Shown here one piece after another: positions 14,798-21,680 of a stretch of DNA of 21,727 bases. The notes beneath the pieces are model-generated. The model was not told the origin of the DNA and did no database searches. It was given only the letters and a program-made list of their open reading frames with translations. The translations under genes were made by a program, and so were the position numbers. The first letter of the stretch is position 1; every line of letters begins with the position of its first letter. The stretch is from DAINBT01 sp036732785 (GTDB lineage Bacteria > Planctomycetota > Phycisphaerae > Sedimentisphaerales > SM23-30), in contig CAZICK010000066.1 in assembly GCA_964537505.1 (NCBI GenBank), positions 1-21,727 of the forward strand, in the 5' to 3' direction.

Positions 14798-14820
14798 CTA
14801 TTTAATAGGATAGTCGTCAA
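14792..14820 (-). promoter_or_regulatory. Strong promoter of the toxin-antitoxin operon
   Basis: On the minus strand TTGACG (14820-14815), a 17-base spacer and TATAAT (14797-14792) match the sigma70 consensus at 11 of 12 positions with ideal spacing. The -35 overlaps the miaA stop codon, so the promoter begins where the upstream gene ends. The expected start is near 14785. Confidence 0.75.
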
Positions 14821-15746
14821 GTAAGAAAACTCAGTTTATTCAGCACGCGATCGGCGAGTTCCTCGGCGGTATCTTTGTCCGTCAGGTCAAACCAGGTTAC
14901 GTCGGCGAAGCTGCGGAACCAGGTTCGCTGGCTCTTGGCGAATCGGCGGGTATTGATCTTGATCTTTTCAACAGCCTCATCGAGCGAAAGTCTGCCTTCA
15001 AGGTGATCGATTATCTCGGCATAACCGACAGCCTGGGCTGCCTGGCGGCTCAGGCCCCCTGGTTCGGCCAACAAGCCTTCGACTTCTTCAACCAATCCCT
15101 GTTCGATCATCCGTCTGACCCGTTGATTGATCCTGTGGCTATTACTTTCCTTATCACGGCGCAATCCAATTAGTTGCCAGTTATGCCTATAATCACCGCT
15201 ACGAAACTGCTTTTGGAATGATGAAATAGGTTGACCGGTAAGCTCGTAAACCTCCAGTGCACGGACGATACGTTTTTCGTCGTTGGGATGGATTCGCGCG
15301 GCAGCATCCGGATCGACCCGGCTGAGCCGATCGTGCAATGCTTTTAAGCCGAGCTTGTCTGCTTCGTGTTTGAGTTTGCTGCGCAATTCGGGCTTGGCTG
15401 ATGGACCGTCAAAAATGCCTTCGAGCAGCCCCCTAATGTACATAGCTGTCCCCCCTACCGCGATTATCGGACTATGTTGTCGGGCCTCGGCAATGACGTT
15501 TTCGGCAAGTTCGATGTATCGTCCCAGACTGAATGTCTCGTATGGTTCGACCACATCGATCAAATGGTGTTTGATCGCCCGGCGGTCGGTCACGCTGGGC
15601 TTGGCGGTACCGATATCCATCCGCCGATATATCTTCATCGAATCGATACTGAGTATCTGCCCCCCTACCCGCCGGGCCAGCTCAAAGGCCAATTTACCTT
15701 TGCCACAGGCGGTGCAGCCCATTATTAAAAGCATTTTACCGGTCAT
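14817..15746 (-). CDS. miaA: tRNA dimethylallyltransferase
   Basis: A 309-residue enzyme of normal length that adds a dimethylallyl group to A37 of tRNAs reading UNN codons. Family motifs are DSMKIYRRMDIGTAKP (35-50), HHLIDVVEPYETFSLGRY, AVGGTAMYIRGLLEG (96-110), NDEKRIVRALEVYELTG and the C-terminal YAEIIDHLEG/TRRFAKSQRTWFR. The P-loop is unusual: GCTACGKG (10-17) has Gly17 where Ser or Thr follows the lysine in GPTASGKT/S. The GGTG motif reads GGTA. Both departures could be lineage-specific. The start lies 3 bases after the stop of the lipoprotein gene with no clear Shine-Dalgarno, suggesting coupled translation. Confidence 0.92.
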   Translation of the reverse strand: MTGKMLLIMGCTACGKGKLAFELARRVGGQILSIDSMKIYRRMDIGTAKPSVTDRRAIKHHLIDVVEPYETFSLGRYIELAENVIAEARQHSPIIAVGGTAMYIRGLLEGIFDGPSAKPELRSKLKHEADKLGLKALHDRLSRVDPDAAARIHPNDEKRIVRALEVYELTGQPISSFQKQFRSGDYRHNWQLIGLRRDKESNSHRINQRVRRMIEQGLVEEVEGLLAEPGGLSRQAAQAVGYAEIIDHLEGRLSLDEAVEKIKINTRRFAKSQRTWFRSFADVTWFDLTDKDTAEELADRVLNKLSFLT

Positions 15747-15749
15747 GAT

Positions 15750-17495
15750 TTAAAGGGTATTATTTGGATCTTCCAGCCGTCCCGTATCAGCTCCGAGATC
15801 CATGACCGCCCCTGCCTCTACCTTTACCTCTGACTCTGTCTCTGCCGCGGTCCCTTCTGTTGCCTCTTCATATTTTACAGGCTCGTCGGCTCGTTCTGTC
15901 GCCTTAAGCTCGAGTGCCTCAGCTTCAAGCTGCTTAAGTTTTTCCAGCAGTCCATCGGCGCCGGTCCGGGCTGCCTGGGCCTTGTTCCCAAACTCCTCGA
16001 TCATGGAAGCTATCATTTTCCTGGCCTGAGCCTCGGGGATATCCTCAATCAGACTGAGCATCTGGGCCGTGGATTCATAATGCGAAGTGTCGAACAACCA
16101 CAAATCGGCCAATTCCCGATTGACTACATGCTCGATCAAGTTAGTTGCAAATTTCCCGGTCTCAACGTATCCATAACTGCCTTTTGTCGCGCCGGTGGCG
16201 TTAGAGTAGGCCTCTTTCGCCTTACCATAAGCACTGGCCGCCTCCACCCGCAAATCGTTATATCGGGCCTCTTCGTTCTTAATGCCTTCCAAATATCCCA
16301 TCAATATTGAATTTAGCCGGGCCTTCTCCTTGGCGCTGTTTTCCAGACCCGTATCAATATCGGTAGTCGTCAGTGGGGATGTTTTCAGTTGCTCGATAGC
16401 ACTATTTAGTACGATCAGACTCTTAGCCAACCGCTCATAGTGCGCCTTCTGAAAATCGAAGCGATCGTTAAGCATGGTCAGTTGAATTTGTGCTAATTCT
16501 GTTTGGCTCTCATAGTAGATACTACCCGGCTCCTCGTCGCTGCCGAGCTGTAGTTGGTAAGCTTGTTGCTGCTGTTGATATCGCTTCTCGCCTCGTTCTT
16601 TGTCTGCCTGTTCCAGAAGCTTCAGGTGCTGCTGGTAAATCTGACTCGCCTGTTGGCTGTAAGTTTCAAGCTCCGTCTTAGCCTCAACTTGTTGGACGGC
16701 AAGATGCTCAATACTCTTTTTAAGCATCTCGATGTTTTCCTGCAAATCCGTCCGCTCCTTTTCCAGCACGGCAATCGTCTCATCAGGCCGAAATGTCTCC
16801 AACTGACTCGTCAAGGCCAGTTCTTTTGTCGCAGCGACAGTCCATTGACCCAACGCCAGAAGAATCGTCTGAGTACTTAATTCCTGACGATGTAGTTTGG
16901 CCTTTGCCTGACGGGCTCGTACAAGCTGCAAAGTACCGAGCATTAGCTCAGGCGCAATCTGGGCGGTGCGGTCGTTATTAGCTTGAGTAATGGCCTGGCG
17001 AAGTTGGGTTTCGGCCCTTTCCAGACGCTGATGGTTAACCTGCTCGGTTAGAGATTCGATCCTTTTTTGTTCGTCCAGCAAGTTCTCACTGAGCAATAAC
17101 AGTTGTTCACAAAGCCCCTTAACGGCTTGAATATCGCCGTCGGACGGGAATCCCCCCCCTAATTGCCCGAGTTCAGCCAGTTTCTTCTCAATATCACCTA
17201 TTTCGGCCTGGCTTGCCATGCGACCTAGAGCCTGTTCGGCGAATCTCTTTTGCTCGCTTTCGGAAAGACCTCGTTCGGTCTTTGAGACCCGATCGGCTAT
17301 CTCACGTATATCGCCTGGGGATATCGCCAGTTTTTCCTGACTGGCGCGGATCAGACGCTGAGCCTCATCGGTTTTTTTGATTGATTGCTTCTTGATTGCG
17401 GTTTCGGAAGACTCCTTACAACCGCAAATGGGCACGCCCATCGCAAGCAACCCCCCTACCACCGCGAAAAACGTGATACACCTTGGATTATTCAT
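15750..17495 (-). CDS. Long coiled-coil lipoprotein of unknown function
   Basis: A 581-residue protein with an N-terminal hydrophobic helix and a plausible lipobox ICGC (Cys26). The rest is almost entirely helical. Charged heptad-like sequence rich in Glu, Gln, Leu and Lys runs from about 35 to 360, including Gln-rich YQQQQQAYQLQL. A second helical part follows around 360-530, and the tail is acidic and Ala/Glu/Val-rich (530-581). No enzyme motif is seen. It probably forms an extended periplasmic or outer-surface structural protein, by analogy to coiled-coil lipoproteins. AGGAA lies 8 bases before the ATG. It appears co-transcribed with miaA, an unusual partner. Confidence 0.65.
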   Translation of the reverse strand: MNNPRCITFFAVVGGLLAMGVPICGCKESSETAIKKQSIKKTDEAQRLIRASQEKLAISPGDIREIADRVSKTERGLSESEQKRFAEQALGRMASQAEIGDIEKKLAELGQLGGGFPSDGDIQAVKGLCEQLLLLSENLLDEQKRIESLTEQVNHQRLERAETQLRQAITQANNDRTAQIAPELMLGTLQLVRARQAKAKLHRQELSTQTILLALGQWTVAATKELALTSQLETFRPDETIAVLEKERTDLQENIEMLKKSIEHLAVQQVEAKTELETYSQQASQIYQQHLKLLEQADKERGEKRYQQQQQAYQLQLGSDEEPGSIYYESQTELAQIQLTMLNDRFDFQKAHYERLAKSLIVLNSAIEQLKTSPLTTTDIDTGLENSAKEKARLNSILMGYLEGIKNEEARYNDLRVEAASAYGKAKEAYSNATGATKGSYGYVETGKFATNLIEHVVNRELADLWLFDTSHYESTAQMLSLIEDIPEAQARKMIASMIEEFGNKAQAARTGADGLLEKLKQLEAEALELKATERADEPVKYEEATEGTAAETESEVKVEAGAVMDLGADTGRLEDPNNTL

Positions 17496-17555
17496 GAAAA
17501 TAGTTCCTGTTATTAAGGGCAGGCATCAAAACCTCTCAGACCCACCAGCCATCCA

Positions 17556-17584
17556 CTTCTACCAGAAATGATGAACTTTGTCAA
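17556..17584 (-). promoter_or_regulatory. Candidate promoter of the coiled-coil lipoprotein-miaA unit
   Basis: On the minus strand TTGACA (17584-17579), a 17-base spacer and TAGAAG (17561-17556) give a perfect -35 and a weak -10 (4/6). The leader would be about 55 nt. Confidence 0.45.
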
Positions 17585-17725
17585 CAGTGATTAGATGCTC
17601 ATTGTGGTTTAATTGGGACCAAAAACAACCCTCACGCAAACCATTGAACCGTTAACTACCCTAAAAAAAAGGAGTTATAACAGTTTTCTCCCGGAAAGTG
17701 CGAAATCGCGAGTCTTAGTGCGGGC

Positions 17726-17764
17726 AAAAAAAAACTTGCCGAGCCATTTGCATGACCCGGCAAG
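17726..17764 (-). terminator. Intrinsic terminator downstream of the small cysteine-motif gene
   Basis: CTTGCCG (17735-17741) and CGGCAAG (17758-17764) form a perfect 7-bp stem with a 16-base loop. It is followed on the minus strand by nine T residues (plus-strand A run 17726-17734). It lies about 190 bases after the gene that ends at 17952 and would stop transcripts before the lipoprotein promoter. Confidence 0.7.
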
Positions 17765-17951
17765 CAAAAAGAAATGTTACCTGTGTATCGTCTTCTCCTG
17801 GATCAGGAAACACCGGATCGTTTTAATCTCACATTCCACGCTCTCCCGCCAAAAACGGTACACACGCAACAGAAGGGTCCCTGCCGTCCCCTTCCAAAAA
17901 CCTCAAAAACTCCCTTGCCTCTCTCTGTCTCCCTCCCTACTCCCTAACTGA

Positions 17952-18200
17952 CTAACTGACTATGCTATATTCGTTGGCATAAAACTCCAGTGCCTGACAC
18001 TGCTTTCTCCAGTTACAACCAACTTCTAGACAATCCCTTCCTTGCCCGAAACAAGCTTTCATGCCTTCCGATTCCTGCACCGACCAGATGAACTCAACCT
18101 CAGGCATATCGCCCGTACGAATGCCCATCATGACCGCACGGTGCTTAACATTTTCTCCAGAAAGCACTTCTCTCTCGCTCCAGCCCAAAGACACCGACAT
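17952..18200 (-). CDS. Small protein with four spaced cysteines
   Basis: An 82-residue frame without a recognised family. Its C-terminal half holds Cys50, Cys57, Cys62 and Cys68 (C-x6-C-x4-C-x5-C, in ACFGQGRDCLEVGCNWRKQC), which could bind zinc or a cluster. The composition (WSVQESEGMKACF, ALEFYANEY) looks protein-like. Support for a real gene is a plausible promoter 60-70 bases upstream and an intrinsic terminator downstream. Against it, the ATG at 18200 has no Shine-Dalgarno; internal ATGs at 18131 or 18128 are alternatives. Confidence 0.5.
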   Translation of the reverse strand: MSVSLGWSEREVLSGENVKHRAVMMGIRTGDMPEVEFIWSVQESEGMKACFGQGRDCLEVGCNWRKQCQALEFYANEYSIVS

Positions 18201-18266
18201 CTGGCACAGTCACGCGCGCCTGACAACGGCCACCTCAACACCGCAACGTCCAATAATCCTGAACAA

Positions 18267-18275
18267 AGTATAGCA
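18267..18275 (-). promoter_or_regulatory. Extended -10 element upstream of the small cysteine-motif gene
   Basis: On the minus strand TGCTATACT has the TGn extension and a -10 (TATACT) matching 5/6. No good -35 is present. The predicted start is near 18260. Confidence 0.4.
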
Positions 18276-18351
18276 CACTTCCGGCAAAAGTCACGTAATA
18301 AATACCAAAAATCTTTAAAAATGCTGTTGGCTATGTATGGTCCCGCCTGAT

Positions 18352-18367
18352 CCCGGCCTTTGCCGGC
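18352..18367 (-). other. Hairpin directly after the 8-TM protein gene
   Basis: CCGGC and GCCGG form a 5-bp stem around CTTT just downstream of the stop codon at 18368. There is no T run, so it may stabilise the mRNA end rather than terminate. Confidence 0.35.
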
Positions 18368-19306
18368 CTAGGATTGATGCCCATGTATGCCCAGTCCGGC
18401 GACTATATTATCGCTGCCCCAGTAACCGATCATTACCATAAGAGAGCCAACGCCAACATATTGCACAGGTAAAATTGTGGCGTATGTACTCGAAGAAATA
18501 ACAAACATCGGTGCCGCACCGGCCAATGGTTCCAGAACCGCTTCCCGAGCGGCACCAACATAAGCAATGATTGCAACAATTGCCGGTGCCAACAGATAGC
18601 ACCACATTCGCCCCCTGAAAAGCTGATAGCTTACCACCGTGGCCAGCAGAAAAGCTCCGCCGACGGCGAAAATAATCTGGCTCGTCACAGGTGTTGTCGA
18701 GACCTCGATCATCATCAAATCATCGTCAGGGATCATCACAGTTTCGGATCGAGCAAAAAATTTCATCAAAATAGTGCCGATTACGCACGTCAATGCCAAT
18801 GCCCCAATGCCTCGGACCCACCATACGTCGGATATCCGCGTTTTATTATTTTTCTTGGATGCCGGTTCGCTCTCGGATACGGCTGCCATTTTTTTTTCAC
18901 CAGCGACAAAAACGACTAACAGATAGCCTGTTAGTACTATCGCGAGCCAGCCGACCGTCCCGTATGCCAGGTTGTGAAACATTTCCACCCGATCGGAAAT
19001 CTCAAAATGCCCCAGTAGCAGTTTCTCCATGTTTCCCGTCATCACCGCCCAACTGCACAGTCCTGCGGGAACCGCCATGGGAGCAATCTTGAGAACGTCT
19101 GGGCCAGCCACCTTAATAGACACCGCTGTCGTTATCAAACCCAGCATCACCGCCCCGACCATCAGTTGGATCGGCTGATGGTGCGTTGCCAAAGTCACTG
19201 TCCCGATCGGATCCCAGGGTTGAGCGAGCGTCCATCCAATTGTCGCGAACAACGCTATACTGATCGTAAAAATCAAGGTCAATCTGATTTTCAAAAGCAA
19301 TGACAT
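18368..19306 (-). CDS. Eight-helix membrane protein of unknown function
   Basis: A 312-residue integral membrane protein with about eight hydrophobic helices. Helix landmarks in order are IRLTLIFTISIALFATIGW, LMVGAVMLGLITTAVSI, IAPMAVPAGLCSWAVM, GTVGWLAIVLTGYLLVVFVA, GIGALALTCVIGTILMKFF, IIFAVGGAFLLATVVSY, YLLAPAIVAIIAYVGAA and VQYVGVGSLMVMIGYW. A charged loop (EKKMAAVSESEPASKKNNK) follows helix four. A His-His pair (ATHHQP) and HGHQS at the C-terminus are visible, but no family is recognised. The frame is open from 19372; I favour the ATG at 19306, with GGAG ten bases upstream and a normal signal-anchor start, but 19330 or 19372 cannot be excluded. It follows the secreted-protein gene and is probably co-transcribed. 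Confidence 0.65.
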   Translation of the reverse strand: MSLLLKIRLTLIFTISIALFATIGWTLAQPWDPIGTVTLATHHQPIQLMVGAVMLGLITTAVSIKVAGPDVLKIAPMAVPAGLCSWAVMTGNMEKLLLGHFEISDRVEMFHNLAYGTVGWLAIVLTGYLLVVFVAGEKKMAAVSESEPASKKNNKTRISDVWWVRGIGALALTCVIGTILMKFFARSETVMIPDDDLMMIEVSTTPVTSQIIFAVGGAFLLATVVSYQLFRGRMWCYLLAPAIVAIIAYVGAAREAVLEPLAGAAPMFVISSSTYATILPVQYVGVGSLMVMIGYWGSDNIVAGLGIHGHQS

Positions 19307-19389
19307 AAACTCGACGCTCCGTATAAACATCTCCACGCAAGTGCGGCGGGAGGCTGCCAACGACAACGACATTGGGACGAGGCTATAAC

Positions 19390-21027
19390 CTACTTTTTCA
19401 TTCCTTGTCGTGTGGCGATTGGTACATACCCTGCCTCCATACCTGGCGGCGGGGTTACAATCAAGGCCGGGTCTATATCCGCCAGTTTCCCAATCTCGGG
19501 CGGCGGCAGGTATTCGCGGTCTTTTTTCCAGCTCTGGTGGAGTTTCTCCGCCCGTTTCTGCAGGCTCTCACGCTCTTCATCTGTTAAATCAGCGTTGAGT
19601 AACGCTGGCTGATCGGCGAATCGATACCAGTAGTACGTCACCACGGTACCATCCCCCGGATACGCCTGGAAAGGTCCTGCCACAGGCCCAGGCTTCTTCC
19701 AGCAACTCTCCGCATCGTCGGGAGTAACGTAGGGGTCGAGGGGATCATCGTTGGGCCGACTAAAGCTAACCTCAGCCAGTCCTGTTTCAGCCGGAACGTC
19801 TTTGGGTTGTACCACAACCCACCGTGCCTTTTTATTATCAACTTTCACCAGGCGATAGTATTCAGGCAGCGTCACCAATGGGCCATCCTTGGTATCTTTT
19901 TTGGTGACCAGGTTGTAGTCCCAGCGGTATCCAAAGCTGTTTGGATCAGGGGCAAATGGGGTGGCAAAAGAATCCCAGGCAAGAGGCGCCCTTTCTTCAC
20001 CGGGGATAGATATCCTCCAGGTTGCGCTGCCTCGTCCGGGAAAGTTGTACACAGCGGACTCCTTGGGGTCAATGACGCCGCTTGCCGGGGATCCGCCTTC
20101 AAACCAGGCCTCCACAGCGCTCCATAACGCCTTCTTGTTGTAGGCGATAACGCGGTGCATGACCACCGATTCGCCCTTCGGCCCTCGGGGGAACGAGGTT
20201 GGAGCTATTCGGGCGTAGATATCACCCTTATCGTCAGTGGCTTGGGCGCTGGGGACATATTGGGTTTCCATCTGCAAAGCCCTGTTGGGACCGGATGGAC
20301 GCGTATCCAGAAACAGGCCAGCCAGGCTGGGGTCGTCCACAGTCGCGCGGGAAAAGAAATAGGGCGTAAAGAAAGCAACCGGGCCTTTGAAGTTTCCCGT
20401 GTTCAAAAACAAGGTCCAACAGTTATCTCCGGTAGGAACGTCTTTCCCGGCTGTGGTGGATTTGGCCTTGATCAGCGGAAGCGGCAGATACCCGTAGCCG
20501 AACAACTCACCACAGGTACCTTGTTTCAGATTCAGACCATCCGGCGGCCACAGTACCCAGGGACTCAGTTGTGCCACACCGTACTTGCCTTTCGGTTCAT
20601 CCCAGCTCCTGCCTTGGCCAGCCCCGGGACCATTGGCCCATGCAACGAAATTCAGAGCCACCCCACCCATAATGAACTTCGGCGTTTCCGTGGCAAACCG
20701 CGTGTCACGCCACCAGCCAAGACCGCCCTCGATATCGGAATACAGCTTTTCAGGCGTAGGACCGTCATACTGAGCGTGCATCCACGTACCGAACAGACCT
20801 GTTTGAAAACGATTCCCAGGATATTCCTTCAACAAAGGCCACGCTGCCACATACATGGAAAACCCGCCGTTATACGTCTCTGGAACGCTATCGTGAGGAA
20901 CAATCAGGTATCCGGCCATTTCTCCTTTCTGTACCTTATTGGTCGCACCGATCAGGTGCGCCATGGGCAATACGAACACGAAACCCAGGCAGAAAGCAAA
21001 CAATGTAAAAAATCTTCTTTTTAACAT
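19390..21027 (-). CDS. Secreted protein of unknown family
   Basis: A 545-residue protein with a clear Sec signal peptide (MLKRRFF followed by a hydrophobic core to about residue 28, ending LIGA). The mature part is rich in Pro, Gly, Trp and aromatic residues, consistent with a beta-rich extracellular fold. Visible stretches include GGLGWWRDTRFATETP, GYGYLPLPL, FLNTGNFKGPVAFFTPYFF and ELAD-type C-terminal helices. No known domain or catalytic motif is recognised. The ATG at 21027 has GGAGG seven bases upstream, so it is preferred over the in-frame start at 21105. It has a near-consensus promoter and heads a pair with the 8-TM protein. Confidence 0.7.
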   Translation of the reverse strand: MLKRRFFTLFAFCLGFVFVLPMAHLIGATNKVQKGEMAGYLIVPHDSVPETYNGGFSMYVAAWPLLKEYPGNRFQTGLFGTWMHAQYDGPTPEKLYSDIEGGLGWWRDTRFATETPKFIMGGVALNFVAWANGPGAGQGRSWDEPKGKYGVAQLSPWVLWPPDGLNLKQGTCGELFGYGYLPLPLIKAKSTTAGKDVPTGDNCWTLFLNTGNFKGPVAFFTPYFFSRATVDDPSLAGLFLDTRPSGPNRALQMETQYVPSAQATDDKGDIYARIAPTSFPRGPKGESVVMHRVIAYNKKALWSAVEAWFEGGSPASGVIDPKESAVYNFPGRGSATWRISIPGEERAPLAWDSFATPFAPDPNSFGYRWDYNLVTKKDTKDGPLVTLPEYYRLVKVDNKKARWVVVQPKDVPAETGLAEVSFSRPNDDPLDPYVTPDDAESCWKKPGPVAGPFQAYPGDGTVVTYYWYRFADQPALLNADLTDEERESLQKRAEKLHQSWKKDREYLPPPEIGKLADIDPALIVTPPPGMEAGYVPIATRQGMKK

Positions 21028-21089
21028 GATAGAACCTCCGGCAACTGTTTTTTCTTGTTTATCCGCAGCATCTAACGCAGAACGCCAGG

Positions 21090-21119
21090 AGTGTATGGCA
21101 GACAATGGACGTCTGTCAA
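21090..21119 (-). promoter_or_regulatory. Promoter of the secreted-protein/membrane-protein pair with an embedded inverted repeat
   Basis: On the minus strand TTGACA (21119-21114), an 18-base spacer and TACACT (21095-21090) form a good sigma70-type promoter. Within the spacer CAGAC (21099-21103) and GTCTG (21111-21115) form an inverted repeat seven bases apart, positioned where a repressor would occlude RNA polymerase. The leader is about 55 nt. Confidence 0.65.
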
Positions 21120-21269
21120 GCAGTATCTTCGGGAATTATTCAGAACGCGTGTACTTGCCGGGAGCTAACGGAACCATTTGACAACTTTCTTCCTAATGGA
21201 AACCAAACAACACCAATGAGTTACGCCATTTGCTGGAAAATAATAATAAATTTGTTGAAAAATAATAAA

Positions 21270-21505
21270 ATGCTTGCAAGAGAATCGAGTTCAACAACTT
21301 ATCCTACGAGTGGCACAATCACCGTACCAAATTGTGATTTTGAAACGATTTACAAACCAGACTCAACTGTAATCACCGCTGATTTATCAAGTCCCGGCTG
21401 GACGCAGGGCGTAGGACACGATTGCCCCATAGATGTCGGACAGTATAACTTTCCCGACGAAACCTCCGGCACCTTGGCTGATATCACCGGCTGGCTCGGA
21501 AAAAC
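21270..21505 (+). pseudogene. Fragment of a large secreted planctomycete-type protein
   Basis: The plus frame from ATG 21270 reads TITVPNCDFETIYKPDSTVI, then a DLSSPGWTQGVGHDCPIDVG stretch and FPDETSGTLADITGWLG. I recall this block as recurring in large secreted proteins of Phycisphaerae (VPNGDFE...YKPGST...GWTQGVGPDCP...GTVADIPGWLG). There is no signal peptide. After GWLGK the frame stays open to the window edge, but its content becomes repeat-derived and unlike protein (GRPQRPPSFSRSSVPA). I read it as a gene fragment left after duplication or truncation; an intact gene continuing beyond the window through a frameshift is an alternative. Confidence 0.45.
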
Positions 21506-21565
21506 AGCGGGACGACCACAACGGCCGCCCAGCTTTTCTCGCTCATCTGTGCCCGCCATCTTCTC

Positions 21566-21594
21566 CGGTAGGGTGGACTCTCAGCCCACGCGGA
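21566..21594 (+). repeat. REP-like imperfect palindrome
   Basis: CGGTAGGGTGGACTCTCAG followed by CCCACGCGG has an imperfect inverted repeat (GTGG...CCCAC). It resembles the GGTAGGGTGGGC...GCCCAC intergenic repeats I recall from many environmental genomes. The copy number in this genome is unknown. Confidence 0.4.
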
Positions 21595-21623
21595 TTTTGC
21601 GCAGCGACTGCGGCAATCTCTCC

Positions 21624-21680
21624 CTGTCACCCCCGCCCACAATTGTCATTCCTGCGAACAACTGTCACCCCCGCGAACAG
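21624..21680 (+). repeat. Three tandem 19-bp units
   Basis: Three contiguous 19-base units begin at 21624, 21643 and 21662: CTGTCACCCCCGCCCACAA, TTGTCATTCCTGCGAACAA and CTGTCACCCCCGCGAACAG. They share (C/T)TGTCA(C/T)(C/T)CC(C/T)GC and mostly GAACA. Related words occur inverted at the left edge of the window (about 40-54). Confidence 0.6.

Larger units (their letters stand above)
17496..17951. other. Intergenic region upstream of the coiled-coil lipoprotein
   Basis: Apart from the promoter and terminator listed separately, no gene is supported here. At 17933-17963 the minus strand has a TAGTCAGTTAGTCAGTTAG-type tandem, where the stop codon of the small gene lies. It runs into purine-rich GGGAGTAGGGAGGGAG sequence. 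No RNA gene is recognised. Confidence 0.5.

Noticed and set aside
20155..21024. A 289-codon plus-strand frame opposite the secreted-protein gene
   Set aside because: The minus frame has a signal peptide, Shine-Dalgarno and strong promoter; the plus frame has low-complexity, Arg/Pro-rich content and no start signals.
21350..21559. A 69-codon minus frame opposite the secreted-protein fragment
   Set aside because: It has no start signals, and the plus-strand translation explains the sequence better.
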